A stretch of DNA of 19,031 bases from JBFJWU01 sp041623475 [NCBI: bacterium]. Its GTDB lineage: Bacteria > J088. The first letter of the stretch is position 1. Each line of letters starts with the position of its first letter. This document shows, piece by piece, positions 1-8,501 of this stretch. Made by a program: the position numbers and the translations under genes. The stretch is taken from NCBI GenBank assembly GCA_041623475.1, contig JBFJWU010000015.1, positions 1 to 19,031 of the forward strand, read 5' to 3'. The notes under the pieces are model-generated. The model did not search any database and was not told where the DNA came from. It saw only the letters and a list, made by a program, of their open reading frames with translations.

Positions 1-57
1 GCGGGTTAGTCCCTGGCGAACGATTTCGTGATCATCCGCAATAAAAATACTGATCAA
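1..57 (-). CDS. Response regulator, NarL/FixJ type (5' end only)
   Basis: Only the first 19 codons are in the window; the gene continues beyond position 1. The visible N-terminus reads (TTG start) ISIFIADDHEIVRQGL, the beta1 strand and paired-Asp acidic pocket typical of NarL/LuxR-type response-regulator receiver domains. The TTG at 57-55 overlaps the TGA stop of the upstream histidine kinase (56-54), and an AGGGG lies about 8 bases before it inside the kinase gene, so translation is probably coupled. It is presumably the cognate DNA-binding partner of that kinase. The phosphoacceptor Asp and the output helix-turn-helix lie outside the window, so the NarL assignment rests on the N-terminal signature and on the HisKA_3-type partner. 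Confidence 0.8.
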   Translation of the reverse strand, partial: MISIFIADDHEIVRQGLTR

Positions 58-3000
58 TGGACAATCCCCTGTTCATCGGGCCCCAGTGGCAACAATGCCT
101 CGACGATTGTACCGCCGGCATCCCGGGGTCGCACATCAAGGTATCCCCCTGACAAACGGGCCCGCTCGCGCATACTGGTCATGCCCAGGCCATTTCCGGC
201 CGGGCGTTCCGGCGATATCCCGATTCCGTTGTCCTCAACAACAACCCACGTGTTCCCACCTCGTGTTCCGATACCAACCCTTATTTCGTCAGCATCCGCG
301 TGTTTGACAACGTTCGTAACAGCCTCCTGGATAATTCGATAGACTGCTGTTGCCCTGGCCGGGTCAACACGCAAGTCATCCAGTTCGTTGCGGAATGCGA
401 CCCTGATACCGACCCGATCACCGGTTTCGCGAAGCAGGCTCTCGATCGCGGCCTGCAGGCCCAGTTCATCCAGGATTCGCGGCCGCAGCTCGGATACAAT
501 CCTGCGCGTCGTCTGGACCGTCCGTTCGACCAGTTGATCCAGGGTCCTCAGCCCGACCGCTGCTTCCGGCGTGGGCGTTCCGATGGTCTCGCGCAGGACA
601 CCGAGTTCCATCCGCAATCCGGTCAGGATCTGGCCCAGTTCGTCGTGAAGTTCGTATGACAGACGTGCCCGTTCGCGTTCCTGGACGGACTCCAGCTGCG
701 CCGACAAATGCCGCAATTCTGCCGTTCGTTCTTCGACCCGCTTTTCCAAAAGATCACGGGATTGCCTGATTTCCTCTTCTGCCAGACGCCGGTCATGGAC
801 GTCGCGGCTGACCCCCAGGATCGCCCGCGGCGATCCGTCATCATTGCGCAGAAATGTCAGGCGTGATTCAATCCAGCGCCGGGATCCATCCGCCATGGTC
901 ATCTCCAGTTCCACCTCGCGATAGCGGGACGGATCGCTTTCAGGATCGTCCTCGGCCGCAAGTTCATCCGCCACAAGTTTCCGAAGCGTCGACAACGCCA
1001 ACTCCGGAAACGTCTCTTCGGGACCAAGCGCCAGCGCCTGTTCCACCGAAAATCCCCGCAGTCGGGAAACGGACGGACTGATGTAAATCGCGCCAAGGTC
1101 AAGGCCACGGATCCAGATTTCGTCGGACACATTGTCTGCAATCAGCCGATACCGTTCTTCCGACCTGCGCAGTTCCTCCTGGGCCTGGATCCGATCCGAA
1201 ATATCACGGGCAATTGCCAGGTTCAAAGTCTGGCCCCCGAACTCGATCAAACAGGGCCGGACCTCCACCGGTATCCGCGAGCCATCCTTGCAGACGTGTT
1301 CGCCGTGCAGTGTCAACTCCTCGCCGTCCGATAACCGGATCATGAAGTCGGACCAGATGTTGTGGTCGACACCTGCTGCGATCGATTCGACGTGCTGTCC
1401 AATCAGCTCGTCCCGGGAATAACCAAGCATTCGACAGACCTGATCGTTGACATCCCGTATCTCGCCGTCCAGCGAAACAACGTAAATCGCATCCGGGGCA
1501 TTGTCAACAAGTTTGTGGAAGCGTTCCTCGCTTTCACGCAAAGCGCGCTGGGATTCGATTCGTTCCTCAATATTGCGCATGTAGCAGTTAAAACCGATGA
1601 CCTGGCCTTCGTCGTCCTGGCGAATCGACATCAACATGTCGACCGGCACCAGCGAACCGTCCGTATGGCAGATCACGGTTTCGCCAGCCCAGAACCCATA
1701 ATCCATCGCCCTGGGCAACCATTGTTCAAAGAGCCGATCAGCTTCTTCATTTGGATGGACGCTATGCGTCATCGTTCGCACATCCGTATCCGGCGGCAAT
1801 CCCATCATCCGCAGCCCCGCTGGATTGATATACTCGGCTCCACGATCCATTGATGCGATACCAATGAATTCAGGACTGCTGCGAACCATGTCCGCCAGTT
1901 CACGGATTTCCCGGGTTGCCGCCTGCCGTTCCGTCGTATCGCGGATGACGGCAACGATATAGGGATTATTCTCGACCTCAACCCAGGTGATGTGGCTCTC
2001 GACAGGAAATATGGTCCCGTCGGCCCGTTTGTGGCGGTTTTCAATAAACAGGTGCCCGTCGCGTTTTAGCCGGGCCGCGAAACGCGACCAACTGAAAGCT
2101 GGTGGCAGGTCAGGATCCAGGTCGTAGCTGACTGTGCCAATCAACTGGGCCCGTGAATACCCCAATTCGTCGACGGCCGCATCATTGACATCGAGGATAA
2201 CGCCACTGGCGGCATCAATCACGTGCACCGCATCGCGGGATTCGTCCATCAACTGCCGAAACAGTTTTAGTCGTTTCTGCGCGCCCCGTTTTTCGGTCAT
2301 GTCGATGACAGTAATCAGGGTTGCCGGCTGTCCGTACCATTCGATTTGCCGATCTGCTATTTCCAGCCACAAAGGTACCCCGTCGGCCCGGTCAATTTCG
2401 ATTTCGACGGTTGATACCGGGTCGGTCAGGAAGCCCGCGCCCGTTTTCGCCCCTACCTTTACCAGCAGGCGTCTGAGTTCGGCAGACGTCAGCGCAGCGC
2501 TCCCGTCAGTAATGCCCAGCATTGAAGCAAGCGATTTGCTGACAAAGAGCGGTTGGCCGGCCGCGGCAACGACAACACCCTGCTGGCTGCCGTCAACCAG
2601 TGTCCGGATGTTGGCTTCGCGCTCTGCCAGGGCTCTTGTTGCGGTTTCCAGCTCTGTCACATCCTGGCAGGCCCCTGTCAGTCGAACAGTGCGGCCCGTT
2701 GCATCGGTCAGGCAGGAAACGACAGTACGGATCCACCGTATGCTGCCATTGGGCAGCAGTAATCGGGACTTTTCGCTGAAGTCCTGGCCCTGTCGTATCG
2801 CCCGCAGGAGCAAATCGCTCAGGTTTGCGCGATCATCCGGATGCACAAGATCGAACATCTGTTCCTGATCAACATACGAATCCTGCGAAGCCAGCCCGAA
2901 TATTCTGTGCATTTCAGGCGAAATTTCTACGTGGTCGGACGATACATTCCACGACCAGCTGCCGGTGCGTGACAACTGTTGAGCCCGTTCCAGTTCGCGC

Positions 3001-3659
3001 GCCTGTCCAGCCAATGCTTCTCGCGATGCTTGCAATGCTTCCACGACCAGGGCGCGTTGCCGTCGGTACATCCAGGCCAGGAATCCAACAACCATAATCG
3101 ATGCCGAGGTTCGCACCACCGTATCGATCGCCGGACTCTGGAGGCCCCATTCCGGCCCCCTGAAACCGTTGGCTTCAAGAATCGCGAACGCCCCGATCTC
3201 CAGCGCAAACAGTCCACACATCACAATAAACACGCGCATTCCAGAAATGAACGGGGCCAGCCCGAACAGCGCGAAATTCCAGTAAATCGCCGGGGAATGG
3301 ATGCCGCCGGTGTACCAGATATTGGTGGCAAGGATCAGTTTGATCCCCACCAGGAATGCCGCAGCGGCAAAATCAATGCTGGCACCGCTGCGAATCCAGA
3401 CAGCCAATGCCAGCGACAGGGAACCCGCGACGACTGCGAGAATGACTTCCGCGTTGTTCAAAAATGGGCGAGCCAGATGCGCGCTGACGTACGCAGCACT
3501 GACTAAAACCCCCAGCCAACCAACTCCGTTCAGGATCCGGGCCTTGAGGTCGTCCTGCGCACCTGCCTGTTCGGCAATGCGCGCGAATTCATCGGGTTCC
3601 TGCAACGGGTTGGGCACCAGCCCGCTGGGGATCGCATCATTGTCGGCTGGACGGCTCAT
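54..3659 (-). CDS. Membrane-bound multi-PAS sensor histidine kinase (NarX/DegS-type HisKA_3)
   Basis: Large (1201 aa) sensor kinase predicted to autophosphorylate and signal to the overlapping response regulator. Residues about 46-200 hold five or six hydrophobic segments, an integral-membrane input module. Six PAS/PAC units follow at roughly 229-338, 346-457, 465-580, 587-703, 710-825 and 832-960, several with PAS_3-like endings of the RDVTE/RDISDR type. A coiled coil (about 960-998) leads into a HisKA_3 dimerisation domain with the phosphoacceptor His1005 in YELHDELGQ. The HATPase has its N-box Asn near 1116 (EAVTNVVKHA) and a G1-box Asp near 1143 (VEDNGIGI). The ATG at 3659 has no good ribosome site; a weak TTGTAT / TAGACT pair just upstream could give a nearly leaderless message. 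Signal unknown; no heme- or flavin-specific residues were recognised. Confidence 0.93.
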   Translation of the reverse strand: MSRPADNDAIPSGLVPNPLQEPDEFARIAEQAGAQDDLKARILNGVGWLGVLVSAAYVSAHLARPFLNNAEVILAVVAGSLSLALAVWIRSGASIDFAAAAFLVGIKLILATNIWYTGGIHSPAIYWNFALFGLAPFISGMRVFIVMCGLFALEIGAFAILEANGFRGPEWGLQSPAIDTVVRTSASIMVVGFLAWMYRRQRALVVEALQASREALAGQARELERAQQLSRTGSWSWNVSSDHVEISPEMHRIFGLASQDSYVDQEQMFDLVHPDDRANLSDLLLRAIRQGQDFSEKSRLLLPNGSIRWIRTVVSCLTDATGRTVRLTGACQDVTELETATRALAEREANIRTLVDGSQQGVVVAAAGQPLFVSKSLASMLGITDGSAALTSAELRRLLVKVGAKTGAGFLTDPVSTVEIEIDRADGVPLWLEIADRQIEWYGQPATLITVIDMTEKRGAQKRLKLFRQLMDESRDAVHVIDAASGVILDVNDAAVDELGYSRAQLIGTVSYDLDPDLPPAFSWSRFAARLKRDGHLFIENRHKRADGTIFPVESHITWVEVENNPYIVAVIRDTTERQAATREIRELADMVRSSPEFIGIASMDRGAEYINPAGLRMMGLPPDTDVRTMTHSVHPNEEADRLFEQWLPRAMDYGFWAGETVICHTDGSLVPVDMLMSIRQDDEGQVIGFNCYMRNIEERIESQRALRESEERFHKLVDNAPDAIYVVSLDGEIRDVNDQVCRMLGYSRDELIGQHVESIAAGVDHNIWSDFMIRLSDGEELTLHGEHVCKDGSRIPVEVRPCLIEFGGQTLNLAIARDISDRIQAQEELRRSEERYRLIADNVSDEIWIRGLDLGAIYISPSVSRLRGFSVEQALALGPEETFPELALSTLRKLVADELAAEDDPESDPSRYREVELEMTMADGSRRWIESRLTFLRNDDGSPRAILGVSRDVHDRRLAEEEIRQSRDLLEKRVEERTAELRHLSAQLESVQERERARLSYELHDELGQILTGLRMELGVLRETIGTPTPEAAVGLRTLDQLVERTVQTTRRIVSELRPRILDELGLQAAIESLLRETGDRVGIRVAFRNELDDLRVDPARATAVYRIIQEAVTNVVKHADADEIRVGIGTRGGNTWVVVEDNGIGISPERPAGNGLGMTSMRERARLSGGYLDVRPRDAGGTIVEALLPLGPDEQGIVH

Positions 3660-3768
3660 TTAACCAGTCTAAACCATTGCCCTGACAATACAAAACACCG
3701 TTCTACAGCGTCAGGGACAGACATTGGCGAGAACGGCAGTTCGATTGTTATGCTGACGCATCAAGTGC

Positions 3769-3783
3769 CGGCCGTTACGGCCG
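3769..3783. repeat. Perfect 7-bp inverted repeat in the leader of the AI-2E family gene
   Basis: CGGCCGT, one T, then ACGGCCG forms a perfect dyad ending about 25 bases before the TTG start at 3809. It could be an operator or a small hairpin in the untranslated leader. The arms are GC-rich with no T tract, so it is not a terminator. No second copy was noticed in the window, so a regulatory role is only a possibility. Confidence 0.4.
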
Positions 3784-3808
3784 TCGAATCACTCAGTAGA
3801 GAAGCGCA

Positions 3809-4882
3809 TTGATCGAATACATTCGCAGTTGGCTGGATCGCCGGTTTTCGGACCCCCGGGCTGTCGCCCTGACCGTTGTTCTGGTCATCGCGGCGGTACT
3901 GATCTGGCTGATGGTTCAGATGCTCGTACCGGTCCTCGTCAGTATCATCCTCGCCTATTTGCTGGAAGGAATGGTCGAGCGTCTGCAGGCCCGGAACTTG
4001 CCCAGAAACATATCGGTCTACACCGTATTCCTGGTCTTCCTGACGATGCTTGTATTGGGTACTGTCGGCCTGTTGCCATTGCTGTCACAGCAGGTGTCCG
4101 AACTGGCCAGGGAATTGCCTGTAATGATTAACCGATTCCAGGAATGGCTACTGTCCCTGCCCAATGCGTATCCGACGCTCTTCGACGAATCCCAGATCAG
4201 GACGCTGATTTCGTCGGTGGCGGGTGAACTGGGGCAACTGGGGCAGCAGGTGGTTGCATCGTCGTTTTCAATTATTCCCAACCTGATCGCGATCCTGGTC
4301 TACCTGATCCTGGTGCCGCTGATGGTCTATTTTTTCCTGAAGGACAAGGAAGCCATCGTCCGCTGGGTCCTGCGCTTCCTGCCCAGCGACCGAAGCCTTG
4401 CCGGCGAAGTCTGGACCGAGGTCGATATCCAGCTGGGCAATTATGTCCGCGGGAAAGTCATCGAAATTCTGATCGTCGGCACCGTCAGCTATGTCACGTT
4501 TGCTATTCTTGACCTGAACTACTCGGTACTGCTGGGCGTAATTGTCGGACTGTCGGTTGTCATTCCCTATGTTGGCGCAACCGTCGTCACGATTCCGGTC
4601 ATATTAATTGCCCTGTTCCAGTGGGGTTGGAATCCCGGGGCTGCCATCGTCATCGTTGCCTATCTGATCATCCAGGCTCTTGACGGCAACATGTTGGTAC
4701 CATTGCTTTTTTCTGAGGTCGTCAACCTGCACCCTGTCGCAATCATAATTGCGGTCCTGTTTTTTGGTGCGCTGTGGGGTGTCTGGGGCGTATTCTTTGC
4801 AATCCCGCTGGCAACGGTTGTCAACGCCGTCCTCCACGCCTGGCCGGATGCAACAGTTGACGATTCACAGGCGGCCACCTAG
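3809..4882 (+). CDS. AI-2E family (PerM/YhhT-type) transporter
   Basis: A 357-residue integral membrane protein of the AI-2 exporter superfamily. Members export or exchange small solutes or ions; only a few have been linked to autoinducer-2, so no substrate should be assumed. The sequence has the family layout: two N-terminal hydrophobic segments (about 18-52), a third (70-93), an amphipathic stretch (about 95-150), then a C-terminal hydrophobic bundle. Family signatures include NYVRGKVIE (near 212-220), IPYVGA (near 251) and a late NMLVPLLFSEVVNLHPV block (near 294-310). The start is TTG with GAGAAG just upstream; the next Met (about residue 35) would remove the first membrane segment. It ends 3 bases from the convergent DUF1295 gene. 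Length is typical and nothing is missing. Confidence 0.88.
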   Translation: MIEYIRSWLDRRFSDPRAVALTVVLVIAAVLIWLMVQMLVPVLVSIILAYLLEGMVERLQARNLPRNISVYTVFLVFLTMLVLGTVGLLPLLSQQVSELARELPVMINRFQEWLLSLPNAYPTLFDESQIRTLISSVAGELGQLGQQVVASSFSIIPNLIAILVYLILVPLMVYFFLKDKEAIVRWVLRFLPSDRSLAGEVWTEVDIQLGNYVRGKVIEILIVGTVSYVTFAILDLNYSVLLGVIVGLSVVIPYVGATVVTIPVILIALFQWGWNPGAAIVIVAYLIIQALDGNMLVPLLFSEVVNLHPVAIIIAVLFFGALWGVWGVFFAIPLATVVNAVLHAWPDATVDDSQAAT

Positions 4883-4885
4883 CTG

Positions 4886-5512
4886 TCAGCCCCCCCCGAA
4901 AACCCGCGGAAAAATCAGGTTACTGGCGGCTTTGTATTCGTCCCAGCCATCGTGGCGCGATATCGACTTGTCTTTGCGTCGCATATTGGGAACCCAGACC
5001 AGCACAACAAACACCGCAAGCGCTGCAATCGGCGCCCAGTGCATGGCCAGCGCACTGAATCCCAGGTAAATCAGCAGTTCGCCAAAGTAATTTGGATTGC
5101 GGCTGCGCGCCCACAGGCGCGAGGTGATCAGGCCCCGCTTCAGTTCCAGCGTGACATCCTTTTGCATGTCGGATGTGAAATGGAAAAACACACCAAACAC
5201 ATACATCGAGACGCAGGTCCCAACCAGCCAGGCTGGGGCTTGCAGCCCCTGCGACGTGATCAGGAACGGTGCAATCCAGTACAGGCTGAGCCCGACCCAG
5301 ATGACCAGGCCGTCAACCGGCCGGGCCCGACGTTCCCAGTTTTTGTCGGGGAAGATTCGGCTTTTCATAACCCACAGGACACCGTACGTACCGTGCAGGG
5401 CCAGATAGACCCACGCGGTCGCATTGTCCCACTGGTCAAACCAGGCCATCAGCCCCAGCACAAATGGTCCCGTCAGTCCCTTGTGGGTATCGATGTAATG
5501 TTTCATCTTCAT
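4886..5512 (-). CDS. DUF1295 / steroid 5-alpha-reductase-like integral membrane protein
   Basis: A 208-residue membrane protein with about five hydrophobic segments. The signature RSRNPNYFGE (136-145) followed by a hydrophobic helix, and the C-terminal RKDKSISRHDGWDEYK pattern, match the DUF1295/steroid-reductase/isoprenylcysteine-methyltransferase-like fold, whose members use NADPH or SAM at the membrane. Which cofactor applies here cannot be read from the sequence. The ATG at 5512 is supported by GGAG eight bases upstream; a second Met two codons later is possible. Transcription converges on the AI-2E gene with 3 bases between stops. The last codons contain a run of eight G (positions 4890-4897) encoding Gly-Gly-Gly just before the stop, a slippage-prone tract. 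Confidence 0.8.
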   Translation of the reverse strand: MKMKHYIDTHKGLTGPFVLGLMAWFDQWDNATAWVYLALHGTYGVLWVMKSRIFPDKNWERRARPVDGLVIWVGLSLYWIAPFLITSQGLQAPAWLVGTCVSMYVFGVFFHFTSDMQKDVTLELKRGLITSRLWARSRNPNYFGELLIYLGFSALAMHWAPIAALAVFVVLVWVPNMRRKDKSISRHDGWDEYKAASNLIFPRVFGGG

Positions 5513-5666
5513 CGTTTCCGCTCCGTTGCTTTTGTTTGAGTCGTTATTGTCGCCAGGTTAATGCGAAACCCATCAGGCTCGCTGTTGGGCCGATTGAGCA
5601 TTTGTCTTGCTGCCTGCTGGCCAAACCATTCATTCGAACGCCTGGGTTGCCGCGCTGCTAACCGTT

Positions 5667-7061
5667 TCATTCTGGCAGCACAGCAAGCTTTGCCAGCAGA
5701 TTCCGGACGCCGCTTTTATCCGTTACGGCCAGCTGCATGATTGCATCGAAAAGGATTGTAAACTCCGGTCCGCCGGTCGTCCTGACATTGGCGATAAACT
5801 TGTCACGAAGCTGTTCCGGAGTTGGCGGATTCCCCGGGGATCCCGGCGGATCGTCGACTGTCACCTCCATCCGTGATCCGTCGGCGTCGATGACGACCAA
5901 TGTACCGCCCCATGGATTCGAATCAAAAGCCTGGTCGGCCAAAAACTTGATCCTGGCGCCCAGTTCCTGAATATCGGCGCGCCGAACCTGTTCATCCGTA
6001 AACGCGTCCAGGCCAGGCGAACCGACCAGTAACGTTCGCGCGACACAATATTGCAAACTGAATTTGCCTTGCAGTCCGGTTTCAGGCGTCTCATAGATGC
6101 AGACTTCAGGAACCCTGCGACTGCAGCGAAGTTCAATATGATGGACCTGGTCGGCGTTAAGCCCCGAACGTCGCAGTTCCTGTGCCGCCGAAATTGCCCA
6201 GTGGCTGTAGGCACATGAGGGCCACAATTTGTAACCCAGTCCCGGATTCAGCAAATCCCACTGGTTGCCTGTCGCCACCACATTCTTGAAGTCGTCAGGA
6301 CTTGAATCCCCACCCAATGCACGGATGAATCCAACGGGGCCATCGAGTGCCGCTGACGATGCGGTTGCGCCCGCTGCCGCGAGACGCGCCGCTGTTACGC
6401 CGCCCCTGGCTGCGTGCCCGGCGTGAATCGGTTTGGCATCGGTGCCAAAATTCTGCCGCAATCCGCCGGCAAACGACGCCGCCAGCGCGATCGCAGTCGT
6501 CGCCTGTTCCGAACCGGCACCCAGCAGTCGAGACACTGCCGCGGCCGACGCCACCGCACCGAGAGTCGCGGTATTGTGCCACCCCCGTTCGTAATGAGCG
6601 CTGCCGGAAACCAAACCAAGCCGGGCCCCGACTTCGTAGCCAACGGCGTATGCATCCAAAAGCCGGAGACCAGACGCTTCACACGTCTCGACAACGGACA
6701 ACAACGCCGGGACCAGGACCACCGACGGGTGTCCGATCCAGCTGGTCAGCGTGTAGTCGTCGAAATCGAGCGCATGGCAAAGCGCGCCATTGGCAAACGC
6801 AGCCTGTTCCGCAGCAGCCCGACGCCCCATCCCGATTACCGGGCTGGTATCGCCTGGTCCAGGTGCGTCCAGCCATGCGCGAACCAGGTCTGCAACAGGG
6901 TCATTGCGGATCACGGCCGCCAACCCACAACCAATGACATCGGCGATCGCCAGGGCCGCCGCCCGGCGCAATTCCGGCGTAAAGGACAAGTCAGGATCCA
7001 CCGCAAACGCACCGAGCGCCGGGGCCGCGTACCGGTCGCCGTTGTCCGCCGAGGACGTCAC
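5667..7061 (-). CDS. MmgE/PrpD family protein (2-methylcitrate dehydratase-like)
   Basis: 464 residues, the normal length for the MmgE/PrpD fold, which includes 2-methylcitrate dehydratase, cis-aconitate decarboxylase and many uncharacterised hydro-lyases. Recognisable blocks are HALDFDDY (96-103) followed by GHPSVVLVPALLS (110-122), the conserved active-site-facing region, and KPIHAGHAARGG (210-221). No methylcitrate synthase or other propionate genes are adjacent, so a methylcitrate-cycle role is not supported and the substrate is unknown. The start is GTG at 7061-7059, sharing GTGA with the stop of the upstream adenylate cyclase; no independent Shine-Dalgarno is evident, so translation probably depends on the cyclase. 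The downstream 154 bases (5513-5666) hold no recognisable gene. Confidence 0.88.
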   Translation of the reverse strand: MTSSADNGDRYAAPALGAFAVDPDLSFTPELRRAAALAIADVIGCGLAAVIRNDPVADLVRAWLDAPGPGDTSPVIGMGRRAAAEQAAFANGALCHALDFDDYTLTSWIGHPSVVLVPALLSVVETCEASGLRLLDAYAVGYEVGARLGLVSGSAHYERGWHNTATLGAVASAAAVSRLLGAGSEQATTAIALAASFAGGLRQNFGTDAKPIHAGHAARGGVTAARLAAAGATASSAALDGPVGFIRALGGDSSPDDFKNVVATGNQWDLLNPGLGYKLWPSCAYSHWAISAAQELRRSGLNADQVHHIELRCSRRVPEVCIYETPETGLQGKFSLQYCVARTLLVGSPGLDAFTDEQVRRADIQELGARIKFLADQAFDSNPWGGTLVVIDADGSRMEVTVDDPPGSPGNPPTPEQLRDKFIANVRTTGGPEFTILFDAIMQLAVTDKSGVRNLLAKLAVLPE

Positions 7062-8386
7062 GCCAGTTGAACCAGTTGCAGGATTTCGGCCCGGCCCTTG
7101 ACGCTGACGTCTGGATGCATTGCGACGGGCTCGGGCCGCGTGTCCAGGGCACTCCAGACGGCTTCGGACACGAGAATCTGCGATTCAAACTGCTTGTTCA
7201 GTTGCTCGATACGCGAGGCGGTGTTGACGACATCGCCGATGACCGTATATTCCTTGCGCTGGTGGGATCCAATGCTGCCCGTAACAGCCCTGCCGGTGTG
7301 AAGCCCGATCCCGACCCTGGTCGGTGGTATTTGCCCGGATTCCGTCTCCTGGGTAACCCGCTCGACAATTTCAACGCTGGCCCTGACCGCGTTGCGACAA
7401 TCCTGGCCTTGCGACAAGGGCGCCCCAAAGACTGCCATAAACCCGTCACCGAGAAACTTGTTGATGATGCCGTCATTTCGATTAATGATTTCGATCATGA
7501 ATCCGAACAGCTTGTTCAGGTATTCGACCACCTGTTCCGGTGATCGATTCTCGGAAAAGCTTGTGAAATTGCGGATATCAAGGAACATGATGCAGACATC
7601 CCTGGCCTCGCCATCCTGTTGGGTTTGTTGTTCCAGTAACTGGTTCACAACTTGCGGCGAGACATGTTGGCCAAAAATTCCGACGACCCGATTGCGTTCA
7701 CCGACCAGGCCCACGGCGCGCTCGATTACGTCCCTGAACCGCCAGGTGACCAGCGCCGTACAGGCCCCGACGACAAACAGGATCGCCGCCCGGTCCAGGT
7801 AGAAGACAAATTCCGACAACGGCCCCGCATCCTGCACGCCGGACCGTTGCAACAGCCAGGCTGCCAGGGCCATGTACTGCAGGGCCGCTGTCGCCCCCGC
7901 CAACAGGCAATGGCGAAAGTCAAGCCGCAACGCGGACAGTGCAATAAAAAGATAGTAGGCCTCTGCCGCCGGCGACACAAGGGCTGCAACAGGGTCAACC
8001 GCATAGGTCAATAGCCAGATTCCGACGGTCGGAATCGAAACTTCTTCGACCGTATTGGCGATGCGTGCCAGTTCAAATGATCGTTTGCCGGCACCAACCC
8101 GGGGGAACAAAATCCAACGCACACCAAGCTCGTAGGCGATGCCCAGGCCGCAGACGACGGTAATCGACATCAACACGGGCGCGTCACCGAAAATCCGCGA
8201 AAACGTCGCCGGAACCACAAGCTTGAATACGACGAAAACGATCGGAATCAGCGTAAACAGACCAACCAACGCCCACCAGCGCAGCCACTCTGTGGCCAGC
8301 AGTTCGTCGCCAAACGCCTGGTCGACGACCGTTTGCGGGTCGTTCACCGGTTCGGAATTATTGCCGGTCGAAATGTTGGAGTTCAA
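7058..8386 (-). CDS. Membrane-anchored class III adenylate cyclase
   Basis: 442 residues. Six or so hydrophobic segments (about 36-58, 70-88, 117-137, 142-158, 162-179, 198-214) precede a short linker and a class III cyclase domain (about 262-440). The catalytic set looks complete: metal-binding Asp270 (FLDIRNFT) and Asp314 (KFLGDG), adenine-specifying Lys310, and transition-state Asn388 and Arg392 (DVVNTASR). The second purine-specifying position is Thr381 (EYTVIGD) rather than Asp, the hallmark of class IIIb cyclases, often bicarbonate-responsive. The predicted product is cAMP. The start is TTG without a strong ribosome site, so it is uncertain; the next Met (73) would delete the first membrane helix. 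The stop overlaps the start of the PrpD-like gene. Confidence 0.9.
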   Translation of the reverse strand: MNSNISTGNNSEPVNDPQTVVDQAFGDELLATEWLRWWALVGLFTLIPIVFVVFKLVVPATFSRIFGDAPVLMSITVVCGLGIAYELGVRWILFPRVGAGKRSFELARIANTVEEVSIPTVGIWLLTYAVDPVAALVSPAAEAYYLFIALSALRLDFRHCLLAGATAALQYMALAAWLLQRSGVQDAGPLSEFVFYLDRAAILFVVGACTALVTWRFRDVIERAVGLVGERNRVVGIFGQHVSPQVVNQLLEQQTQQDGEARDVCIMFLDIRNFTSFSENRSPEQVVEYLNKLFGFMIEIINRNDGIINKFLGDGFMAVFGAPLSQGQDCRNAVRASVEIVERVTQETESGQIPPTRVGIGLHTGRAVTGSIGSHQRKEYTVIGDVVNTASRIEQLNKQFESQILVSEAVWSALDTRPEPVAMHPDVSVKGRAEILQLVQLA

Positions 8387-8501
8387 TCTGGGTTCAAATG
8401 CTGCAGTGTGTCGGCAGCCCTCTTTGATCCCAACTTAGCCGTACAGGCCCCACGGCGCAAGGAAACCGGGCCGTCGGTCCTGGTCAGGGACTGCCGTCTG
8501 A

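Noticed and set aside
2134-2868. 244-codon open frame on the plus strand
   Set aside because: Lies wholly inside the PAS kinase gene on the other strand, has low-complexity Ser/Arg-rich translation and no recognisable motif; it is a shadow frame.
3724-3754. Possible promoter TTGGCG / TATGCT for the AI-2E gene
   Set aside because: Spacing is 19 bases and the -10 match only four of six; too weak to list as a feature.
3809-4882. Naming the AI-2E gene an autoinducer-2 exporter
   Set aside because: The family name derives from one member; most homologues transport other solutes or ions and no quorum-sensing genes are nearby.
5667-7061. Assigning the PrpD-family gene to the methylcitrate cycle
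   Set aside because: No methylcitrate synthase or methylisocitrate lyase is adjacent, and the family includes several other activities.
8387-8501. Possible terminator or promoter between lipoprotein and cyclase genes
   Set aside because: Only a long-looped imperfect stem (ACGGC/GCCGT) and no convincing -35/-10 pair were found, so operon status of these genes is left open.
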